From an uncultured Coleofasciculus sp. (GTDB lineage Bacteria > Cyanobacteriota > Cyanobacteriia > Cyanobacteriales > Coleofasciculaceae): 6,625 bases of DNA. The notes beneath the pieces are model-generated. The model saw nothing but the letters and a program-made list of their open reading frames with translations, did no database searches and had not been told where the DNA came from. The position numbers and the translations under genes were made by a program. Shown here piece by piece: positions 1-5,477 of the stretch. How positions within the stretch are numbered: the stretch's first letter is position 1; every line of letters begins with the position of its first letter. The stretch is taken from NCBI GenBank assembly GCA_902805485.1, contig CADCTM010000909.1, forward strand, positions 1 through 6,625, written 5' to 3'.

Positions 1-1
1 T

Positions 2-607
2 AAAGGAATTTATCCAGGAGCAGAATTTCTCGATCAAGCGTTCACGCTAGATGCCTTGCGGAATAATTTACGCGATCGCAAAATTCTCCACATCGCCACT
101 CACGGAGCTTTTGTTCCCAAAAATCCTAAAGAATCTTATCTGCTACTGGGCAACGGTGATAAATATCCCATCTATCAAATTCAATATCTGCGTAACCTGC
201 GTGATATTCATCTTGTCGTCCTCTCCGCCTGCGAAACCGCCCTGGGTGGACCAGACGCCAATGGTACAGAAATTGCAGGCATTAGTTCTTACTTCCTGAG
301 AGACAAAGCTAAAGCCGTGATGGCTTCCTTATGGCTGGTGAATGATGGTAGTACAAGCCTATTAATGCAGCAGTTCTACAAGAATTTATCCACAGACAAA
401 CAGTCTATTACCAAAGCACAAGCTCTGCGACAAGCGCAACTGAGCTTATTAAATAAACAAGTCAGTGCCAAGGATGCTCCACTACGAGCAGATGGAGATG
501 TTGCTCTTGAACCGAAACCAGGCGTACAGCTTTCAACCCGCAGTACTTCAGATTTTTCTCACCCCTACTACTGGGCACCTTTCATCCTAATTGGCAACAG
601 TTTATAA
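2..607 (+). CDS. CHAT-domain protease, C-terminal part (5' end outside window)
   Basis: The reading frame is open from the window edge to TAA at 605-607, giving 201 residues; the start lies upstream. This is the C-terminal CHAT (caspase HetF associated with TPRs) domain, a caspase-fold cysteine peptidase. The catalytic pair is visible: His in HIATHG (fragment residues 30-35) and Cys in SACETALGG (75-83, Cys77). Other family landmarks are VMASLWLVNDGST (106-118) and the closing HPYYWAPFILIG (187-198). In cyanobacteria such domains usually follow TPR repeats, so an N-terminal TPR region is expected upstream but not seen. Residues about 151-185 form a polar insert before the last strand. The caspase-family gene starts 120 bp downstream on the same strand, so the two may be co-transcribed. 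Substrate unknown. If the transposon end at 3288 is genuine, this gene is transposon cargo. An internal start at 51 or 56 would cut into the domain and is not believed. Confidence 0.93.
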   Translation, partial: KGIYPGAEFLDQAFTLDALRNNLRDRKILHIATHGAFVPKNPKESYLLLGNGDKYPIYQIQYLRNLRDIHLVVLSACETALGGPDANGTEIAGISSYFLRDKAKAVMASLWLVNDGSTSLLMQQFYKNLSTDKQSITKAQALRQAQLSLLNKQVSAKDAPLRADGDVALEPKPGVQLSTRSTSDFSHPYYWAPFILIGNSL

Positions 608-709
608 AACACGGCTTGGCTCATTTTTGATGGCAAGACGGATTCAGATAGCCAATTCATTACAACCTGTTCTTTACAGAACTATTAATCCAATCATCAA
701 ATATACTCT

Positions 710-720
710 GGAGAGAGAAG
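710..720 (+). promoter_or_regulatory. Ribosome binding site of the caspase-family gene
   Basis: The purine run GGAGAGAGAAG ends 7 bases before ATG at 728. It supports ATG 728 over the in-frame TTG at 722, which would be only 1 base from the run. The ATG also places the twin-arginine motif at residues 6-7, as usual for Tat signal peptides. Confidence 0.6.
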
Positions 721-727
721 TTTGGTT

Positions 728-2965
728 ATGTCCTCTATTAAGCGTCGTCACTTTCTCCAATTCGCTGGTTCAACGTTGGCAACACTGGGGTTAAGCCAAT
801 TTGATTTTCTCCAACAAGCCAACCGATACGGTAAAGCCCTTGCCCAAGGCACTCCCCGCAAATTTGCCCTCCTTGTTGGCATCAATGAATACCCCAACGG
901 CATCAATTCCCTCAGAGGTTGTCTGACCGATGTAGAGTTGCAATGGGAACTCCTGGTGCATCGCTTCGGCTTTAGCCCTAAAGATATTCTTGTGGTTGCC
1001 GATCGCAAACTAGCATTTACAGACAACGAACCCCTCAAACCCACCCGCCAGAATATTCTCGACGCTTTTGAAAATCACTTAATCAAAAACGCCAAACCTG
1101 GTGATGTTGTCGTCTTTCACTTCTCCGGACATGGTTCCCTCGTCCTCGACAACGCCCCCAATCCCCTGTTCAAAGATGACCAAGGGCAAGGTATCAACGG
1201 CACACTGGTTCCCTTCGATCGCATTCCTGCCAACAGCTCTAGTGATAACCAAGTCCGCGATATTATGGGGCGCAGCCTATTCCTGTTGATGCGGGCCGTC
1301 AACACTGACAATATCACCGTAGTTCTCGATAGCTGTCACTCTGGCGGTGGCACTCGTGGGAACCTGGAGATTCGCGCCATTCCTTCCCGCCTGAGTGGTG
1401 GTACTGCTGCCCCCAGCCCTGAGGAAGTAGAATACCAACGCCGTTGGATCAAGGATTTGAAGTTTAGCGATCGCGAACTTGATACACTACGAAACCAAGG
1501 CATTGCAAAAGGCGTAGCGCTCGGCTCGGCACGTTACGACCAGTCAGCCGCCGATGCCCCATTTGGCGACTTCCATGCAGGAGCTTTCACCTATTTGCTG
1601 ACCCGCTATCTCTGGCAACGTACCCGCAATGAGGCGATTGGCACTGTCTTTGTCAATTTATCGCGCAGTACTAAAGATGTTGCCAATGCTTCGGGTCTCC
1701 CGCAAGAACCCATCTACGAAGCCAACCCAGCGAAAAATAGCCAGCAACCGCTGTATTTCCTCACCCCTACTACACCAGCAGCCGAAGCCGTAATTCGCGG
1801 TGAGAACAATGGACAAATCGAGTTTTGGCTTGGTGGTGTTTCTGCCCGTACCCTTGATGCGACAGGGAAGGGTACCATCTTCACCATCATTGATGAGACT
1901 GGTAAGCCGTTGGGAGAAATTGAGCAACTCAGTCGCAGAGGGCTTGTTGGTTATGGCAAACTGCGCCAAGGGCAACCCAGTGCAGTTAAACCCGGACGAT
2001 TCTTGCGGGAGCGAATTCGCACCGTTCCCAATGACCTGAAATTGCAAATTGCCCTCGATCCGTCTTTGGGTGATCAACTCGAACCAGCGAAAGCCGCATT
2101 ACAAGCTGTGAAACGCATGGAAGTAGTCCCCTTGGGACAAACCGCACGAGTGGATTACATTTTCGGTCGCCTGACTCCAGTCTACTTGCAACAATCACAA
2201 CGAGCAAAGATTGTCAATCTCCCACCAGCGGGCAGCGTGGGATTGTTTACCGCCGCACAATTACCCGTCACGGCAACGTTCGCTCGCGCCGATGAATCTG
2301 CCACTGATGCCGTTGAGCGGCTGCGTCCCCGGTTAATTTCCCTGTTGGCAGGACGCATTCTCCAGCTAACACTGAGCAGTGATGATGGTCGCTTGCAAGT
2401 TGCCACGTCTGTTGTGCCAACGGAAGGGGGTTCCTCCGCGCTCGTTAACGGAGTGCAGCAATTTAAGACGGGGACAACGATGCAGGTAAAGGTTCGTAAT
2501 AACGAACAGCAAAATCTCCACCTTGCCGTGCTGATAATTGGTGCCACTGGAAATCTGACGGTGCTGTATCCCTACTGGGATGCTCCAGACATTGCCTCGT
2601 TGGTGTCGCCAGGAGAGGAACTCACCGTCCCGAAAGCAGACGATCCATTTCAGTTCCGGCTGCGCGGAACTTCTGGCTTTGTTGAAGTGTTTGTGTTGGC
2701 AACTACACAGCCCCTGCGGCAGTCTTTGCAGACATTGGAGGCTATAGGTCGCGGCAGAGGGCTAAATGCTCGTAGTTTCACACCACTCCAGGATAATGAA
2801 CCGTTGGACATTATCGAGTCGTTAATAGGTGACTTGGATCGAAATACCCGTGGAGATGGGGATACTGAGCTGGTGAGAGCGCGATCGCTTCTGGCGGTAA
2901 GGCGAGTCGTGGATACGACGCAGCTTGCCACAATTTCTCATGTCATTGAGGTCGTAGCATCTTAA
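728..2965 (+). CDS. Tat-exported caspase-family (metacaspase-like) protease with DUF4384-type domain
   Basis: This 745-residue protein has a twin-arginine signal: KRRHFLQFAG at 5-14, a mildly hydrophobic stretch, and a likely cleavage site after ALA (37-39). This predicts folded export across the thylakoid or plasma membrane. The caspase p20 domain begins at KFALLVGINEY (45-55). The catalytic dyad is His135 in FHFSGHGS and Cys203 in VVLDSCHSGG. A p10-like segment follows (about 260-296, LGSARYDQSAAD...GAFTYLL). The middle (about 350-560) is as in other large cyanobacterial caspase proteins, without a motif I recognise. Residues about 578-660 resemble DUF4384 (GTTMQVKVRNNEQQNLHLAVL...GNLTVLYPYW...SPGEELTVP), a domain often fused to bacterial caspases and kinases. 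Metacaspase-type enzymes cleave after Arg or Lys; the specificity here is not readable. It follows a CHAT protease gene and precedes a Tn7-like transposon end, suggesting mobile cargo. HIP1 sites at 1467 and 2881 argue for a cyanobacterial source. Confidence 0.93.
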   Translation: MSSIKRRHFLQFAGSTLATLGLSQFDFLQQANRYGKALAQGTPRKFALLVGINEYPNGINSLRGCLTDVELQWELLVHRFGFSPKDILVVADRKLAFTDNEPLKPTRQNILDAFENHLIKNAKPGDVVVFHFSGHGSLVLDNAPNPLFKDDQGQGINGTLVPFDRIPANSSSDNQVRDIMGRSLFLLMRAVNTDNITVVLDSCHSGGGTRGNLEIRAIPSRLSGGTAAPSPEEVEYQRRWIKDLKFSDRELDTLRNQGIAKGVALGSARYDQSAADAPFGDFHAGAFTYLLTRYLWQRTRNEAIGTVFVNLSRSTKDVANASGLPQEPIYEANPAKNSQQPLYFLTPTTPAAEAVIRGENNGQIEFWLGGVSARTLDATGKGTIFTIIDETGKPLGEIEQLSRRGLVGYGKLRQGQPSAVKPGRFLRERIRTVPNDLKLQIALDPSLGDQLEPAKAALQAVKRMEVVPLGQTARVDYIFGRLTPVYLQQSQRAKIVNLPPAGSVGLFTAAQLPVTATFARADESATDAVERLRPRLISLLAGRILQLTLSSDDGRLQVATSVVPTEGGSSALVNGVQQFKTGTTMQVKVRNNEQQNLHLAVLIIGATGNLTVLYPYWDAPDIASLVSPGEELTVPKADDPFQFRLRGTSGFVEVFVLATTQPLRQSLQTLEAIGRGRGLNARSFTPLQDNEPLDIIESLIGDLDRNTRGDGDTELVRARSLLAVRRVVDTTQLATISHVIEVVAS

Positions 2966-2966
2966 T

Positions 2967-2987
2967 CACACCATAGCTAGAGGTGTG
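2967..2987 (+). terminator. Weak terminator-like hairpin after the caspase gene
   Basis: CACACC (2967-2972) pairs perfectly with GGTGTG (2982-2987) around a 9-base loop, starting 1 base after the stop codon. No T-run follows (TTGTAGG), so classical intrinsic termination is doubtful. The same bases resemble the 3' part of a type V-K CRISPR repeat (see findings), an alternative reading. Confidence 0.3.
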
Positions 2988-3152
2988 TTGTAGGTGGGGG
3001 TTTGAGTAGCAATCGTGCAGAAATTTACGCTAAGGCTAGAACCCCTTCCTGGTCAGCGGCGTTCCTGAATGAGGGTATGAATTAGCAATGCCCTAAATTC
3101 CCACTTGGGGCTGGTCTTCTGCTACCACGCTGGATGTCATAAATTAAGAAAG

Positions 3153-3170
3153 CGACATTGATTTTGTCAC
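3153..3170. repeat. TnsB-type binding site, inner
   Basis: CGACATTGATTTTGTCAC: CGACA, 8 AT-rich bases, GTCAC. It is the most internal clear copy and is separated from the next by about 65 bases. Its left flank AAAG is also what I recall before an internal ShCAST right-end site. Confidence 0.7.
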
Positions 3171-3235
3171 TAATCAATTATCGGATTAAAACTGCTGAAA
3201 TCGATGGAGCCTTTACCATCCAAGCTTTCAACCAA

Positions 3236-3250
3236 TGACACTATTTTGTC
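3236..3250. repeat. TnsB-type binding site, subterminal
   Basis: TGACACTATTTTGTC: TGACA, 7 AT-rich bases, GTC. The 7-base spacer and TGACA rather than CGACA are the variant I recall for the penultimate ShCAST right-end site. Confidence 0.7.
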
Positions 3251-3270
3251 TTCACGACATTTCACGTCAT
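3251..3270. repeat. 10-bp tandem duplication inside the transposon end
   Basis: TTCACGACAT (3251-3260) is followed directly by TTCACGTCAT (3261-3270), 9 of 10 identical. Removing one copy would restore the site spacing I remember for ShCAST, so this looks like a local duplication of the start of the terminal TnsB site. Confidence 0.8.
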
Positions 3271-3288
3271 TTAATTAGTCACTGTACA
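3265..3288. repeat. Terminal TnsB-type site with transposon terminus
   Basis: CGTCA (3265-3269), an 8-base AT spacer, GTCAC (3278-3282), then the terminal hexamer TGTACA (3283-3288). It differs from the usual CGACA by one base (CGTCA), whereas the upstream duplicate half-copy keeps CGACA. Confidence 0.75.
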
Positions 3289-3293
3289 GATTT
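3289..3293. other. Predicted 5-bp target-site duplication copy
   Basis: Tn7-like elements duplicate 5 bp on insertion. GATTT directly follows the TGTACA terminus and should also be found just before TGTACAGTGAC at the left end, outside this window. V-K elements do not always leave a duplication, because cointegrates are common. Confidence 0.35.
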
Positions 3294-3327
3294 ATTCAAA
3301 AGTGGAATTGGGTCAAACAGGTGGTTT

Positions 3328-3346
3328 GGGATTGCTTCGCGATCCC
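3328..3346. repeat. Short palindrome GGGATTGC-TTC-GCGATCCC
   Basis: An 8-bp stem with one T-G wobble closes on a 3-base loop, 67 bp upstream of the kinase start. It overlaps the weak -35 of a candidate promoter (TTGCTT 3332-3337), so it could be an operator or leader hairpin. It may instead be one of the small HIP1-like palindromic dispersed repeats common in cyanobacteria. Confidence 0.5.
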
Positions 3347-3360
3347 GTACCTCATAGAAT
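3332..3360 (+). promoter_or_regulatory. Candidate promoter of the phosphoribulokinase-like gene
   Basis: TAGAAT (3355-3360) is a one-mismatch -10 box. TTGCTT (3332-3337), 17 bases upstream, matches only half of the -35 consensus. Transcription would start near 3367, giving a leader of about 47 bases. No strong ribosome binding site precedes ATG 3414. Prediction by eye only. Confidence 0.3.
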
Positions 3361-3413
3361 TAAACCAATCGGGAGTTAATTAAACACACGCCGCATCAGC
3401 CCTCAGAAAAACT

Positions 3414-4376
3414 ATGACTAGTCGCCCCATTATCCTTGGAATCGTCGGTGATAGCGCCGCCGGAAAAACAACACTGACCAAAGGAATTGCTCAAGTTTTG
3501 GGAGAAGATGAAGTCACGGTCATTTGTACAGATGATTACCATCGTTATGACCGCCAACAACGAGCCGAAATGGGAATTTCGGCACTGCACCCCGACTGCA
3601 ACTACCTGGATATCATTCAGCAACACCTGACTCTGCTACACAGCGGGCAACCCATCCTGAAGCCGATTTACAATCACAGTACTGGCTCATTTGATGCCCC
3701 TGAGTATATTAAACCGAGCAAGTTTGTAATTGTTGAGGGATTACTGGGTTATTCAAGTCGTGGCGCACGGGATTGCTATGATGTCAAGGTTTATTTAGCG
3801 CCACCCGAATCTTTACGCACTCACTGGAAAGTTACGCGTGATACGCGTAAGCGTGGCTATACCGAAGAACAAGTTCTCGAACAACTCAGAAAGCGTGAAT
3901 CGGACTCAGAAGAGTTTATCCGTCCTCAGCGCAAGTGGTCGGATATTGTGGTGAGTTTTTATCCGCCTGACGAAGCCTCCGAGCAGAGCGATTTACTGCT
4001 GAATGTGCGTTTGGTACTCCGACCGACAATCCCGCACCCAGTTTTTACCCGAATTCTTAACCCCAGCAAATCTCATCTTAGCTCTGCCATCCGCCTAGAA
4101 CTCGACCGAGATATGGGCAAACCGGTTGATGTTCTAGAAATTGATGGTCATGCCACAGGCGAACAGGTCAAGGAACTAGAGCGAATACTGTGTAACGACA
4201 TTCCCTACTTGGGGAGATTTTGTAGCCTGGAAGGCAATGAAGATATCGGTAAGGTTACGGGTACAACCGGAGAAACTCTCCAAAGTTATCCACTTGCGAT
4301 CACGCAATTGCTGATTACCTATCATATGCTCAAAGCTGCCAATATCCATCAAACCAGCGAATCTCCCTCTGTTTAA
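3414..4376 (+). CDS. Phosphoribulokinase/uridine-kinase-family protein, non-canonical PRK paralogue
   Basis: This 320-residue P-loop kinase has Walker A GDSAAGKT (12-19), the PRK signature VICTDDYHRYDR (36-47), KPIYNH (83-88), VIVEGL (105-110), RDTRKRGYT (142-150) and VLEIDG (240-245). These fit the family that makes ribulose 1,5-bisphosphate from ribulose 5-phosphate and ATP. From memory, the Calvin-cycle cyanobacterial enzyme has a redox Cys in the P-loop (GDSGCGK) and a second Cys pair about 6 residues apart in the C-terminal half. Here the P-loop Cys is Ala16 and the second pair is missing (no Cys between 122 and 259). Only Cys38, equivalent to the partner Cys, remains. Thioredoxin or CP12 disulfide control as in the main enzyme is therefore unlikely. 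It is probably an additional paralogue rather than the main prk, and its true substrate is uncertain. ATG 3414 leaves a usual short lead-in to the P-loop. It lies 125 bp beyond the transposon terminus, in host DNA. Confidence 0.85.
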   Translation: MTSRPIILGIVGDSAAGKTTLTKGIAQVLGEDEVTVICTDDYHRYDRQQRAEMGISALHPDCNYLDIIQQHLTLLHSGQPILKPIYNHSTGSFDAPEYIKPSKFVIVEGLLGYSSRGARDCYDVKVYLAPPESLRTHWKVTRDTRKRGYTEEQVLEQLRKRESDSEEFIRPQRKWSDIVVSFYPPDEASEQSDLLLNVRLVLRPTIPHPVFTRILNPSKSHLSSAIRLELDRDMGKPVDVLEIDGHATGEQVKELERILCNDIPYLGRFCSLEGNEDIGKVTGTTGETLQSYPLAITQLLITYHMLKAANIHQTSESPSV

Positions 4377-4553
4377 GCGTTTCTTCTGCCATCGGTTGCC
4401 AAGTTCAAGCTGGACAGCATTGGCACAGGCAGGAGCTATTTACCATCGATAAAACGATAGAACATTGAGGATTTTCTGAGCTGGATGTAATTTTTGGCAC
4501 TCAAAACGGGATTACTAAAGATAAGGCCCTTGAGTTGTGATGAGCGTGTATCT
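4377..4553. other. Intergenic region between the kinase gene and radC
   Basis: This 177-bp stretch has no gene. GCCAA (4398-4402) can pair with TTGGC (4420-4424), a weak stem without a T-run. A poor promoter match, TTGAGG (4465-4470), 17 bases, TAATTT (4488-4493), could drive radC with a leader of about 50 bases. Neither is strong. Confidence 0.3.
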
Positions 4554-5288
4554 ATGACATATAGCCTGAGAATTGCCGATATTCCTATAAATGAGCGTCC
4601 GCGCGAGCGGTTACTGACTCAGGGAGCGAAAAATCTAGCGACAGCGGAATTACTGGCGATTTTGTTAGGCACAGGTCAAGGAAAAGGAAAGCTCTCGGCG
4701 GTCGGTTTGGGACAGTACATTTTGCAGCAGTTGAGCGAACACCAGCGCGACCCGATGGATGTACTCCGCGACATCAACGCTCAGGAATTAATCAAAATTC
4801 ATGGTGTCGGTCCTGCCAAGGCGACAACCATCCTAGCCGGGGTTGAACTGGGAAAACGGGCTTTTCAGTCGCGACCGGCAGAGCGTACGGTAATTGATAG
4901 TCCAGTTTCGGCAGCCGCCGCTCTCAGTCATGATTTAATGTGGCAAAGTCAAGAGCGGTTTGCGGTTTTGCTGCTGGATGCGAAGAATCAATTGCTGGGT
5001 ACGAAAGTGATTACGATTGGTACAGCGACTGAAACCTTGGCACATCCTCGTGATATTTTTCGAGAGGTATTGCGCCAGGGAGCAACACGAGTAATCATTG
5101 CTCACAATCATCCCACGGGAAATGTTGAACCGAGTCCGGAAGATATTACTCTGACTAAACAGTTATTAAAGGGAGCGCAATTCCTCAGTATTCCCCTGCT
5201 GGATCACCTGATTTTAGGCGATGGGAATCACCAAAGTTTACGGCAAACGGTGACAACGTTGTGGGACGAGTATCCGCAAGGCGATTAA
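4554..5288 (+). CDS. radC: RadC family protein (UPF0758, JAB/MPN metalloprotein)
   Basis: This 244-residue protein has the typical two-part RadC layout. The N-terminal part has ERPRERLLTQGA (14-25) and a helix-hairpin-helix IHGVGPAKA (82-90). The C-terminal JAB domain has the metal motif HNHPTGNVEPSPED: His184, His186, Ser194 and Asp197, i.e. HxH-x7-SxxD. The JAMM motif would bind zinc. Despite its name, RadC has no settled role in DNA repair, and biochemical activity is unclear. ATG 4554 is preferred over the in-frame TTG 4494 because MTYSLRIADIP is the normal cyanobacterial N-terminus; the ribosome binding site is weak. The upstream kinase gene ends 177 bp away, so a separate promoter is likely. 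RadC homologues also occur on mobile elements, but this one has ordinary chromosomal form and lies outside the proposed transposon. Confidence 0.95.
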   Translation: MTYSLRIADIPINERPRERLLTQGAKNLATAELLAILLGTGQGKGKLSAVGLGQYILQQLSEHQRDPMDVLRDINAQELIKIHGVGPAKATTILAGVELGKRAFQSRPAERTVIDSPVSAAAALSHDLMWQSQERFAVLLLDAKNQLLGTKVITIGTATETLAHPRDIFREVLRQGATRVIIAHNHPTGNVEPSPEDITLTKQLLKGAQFLSIPLLDHLILGDGNHQSLRQTVTTLWDEYPQGD

Positions 5289-5477
5289 CGCCGTTGGTCG
5301 ATCACATCCACATCCTTGATCACCTCTGCCAAGCTTGGGCCAACTCCCACACTTTTTTGCGGATTCTATGCGGAATTGAGCGATCGCAAAGTGAAGTACC
5401 CATTAGCCCTAAATTATTCCTTCCGCACTTCAAGAATATCGGTTATTACAGGCAAGTCCCAATCACGCTTTGTTGTC
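5289..5477. other. Intergenic region between radC and the GHL10-like gene
   Basis: I see no convincing gene. An imperfect hairpin, GGT-(C bulge)-GATCA at 5296-5304 with TGATCACC at 5317-5324, follows the radC stop. It has no T-tract, so termination is only possible. A HIP1 octamer lies at 5380-5387. No promoter or ribosome binding site for the next gene stands out. Confidence 0.5.

Larger units (their letters stand above)
3152..3288. mobile_element. Tn7-like transposon end (type V-K CAST-like right end)
   Basis: The segment ends in AATTAGTCACTGTACA (3273-3288). Its complement begins TGTACAGTGACTAATTA, matching the terminal sequence I remember for ShCAST and related Tn7-like elements of cyanobacteria. 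Three TnsB-type sites of the form YGWCA-(7 or 8 bases)-GTC lie at 3153-3170, 3236-3250 and 3265-3282, in the same orientation. The spacers are 8, 7 and 8 bases long, as I recall for the three terminal ShCAST right-end sites. The roughly 65-base gap between the first and second sites also agrees, including a shared TAAAACTGC. TGTACA is the cleavage terminus, so the element extends to lower coordinates and the CHAT and caspase genes are inside it. No transposition gene or left end is in the window; whether the element is complete or a relic cannot be told. Confidence 0.8.
2966..3413. other. 448-bp gene-free region holding a transposon end
   Basis: I see no credible ORF here. From left to right it holds a small hairpin (2967-2987) that also resembles a V-K CRISPR repeat, about 160 bp without clear features, the transposon end (3152-3288), and about 125 bp of flanking DNA with a palindrome (3328-3346) and a candidate promoter for the downstream kinase gene. 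The part from about 3120 to 3300 is AT-rich compared with the genes. Confidence 0.8.

Noticed and set aside
702..707. TATACT as a -10 box for the caspase gene, with TTTACA at 673-678 as -35
   Set aside because: The spacing is 23 bases, too long. The start would fall inside the ribosome binding site, leaving almost no leader.
1658..2077. 139-codon ORF on the minus strand inside the caspase gene
   Set aside because: It is antisense to a well-supported coding region, with a product of no recognisable family. The other antisense and out-of-frame ORFs in 748-2931 are rejected for the same reason.
3066..3110. Inverted pieces GAAT-AGGG / CCCT-ATTC and CCC-ACTT-GGG as terminator or second CRISPR repeat remnant
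   Set aside because: The stems are short and interrupted, with no T-run. The resemblance to a CRISPR repeat is too weak to report.
3135..3148. TGTCATAAATTAAG as a fourth TnsB site
   Set aside because: It has TGTCA but no GTC at the right distance in either orientation, so it does not fit the pattern of the other three.
3396..3626. Minus-strand ORF across the kinase start
   Set aside because: It is antisense to the conserved P-loop region, with a cysteine- and serine-rich product typical of a shadow ORF.
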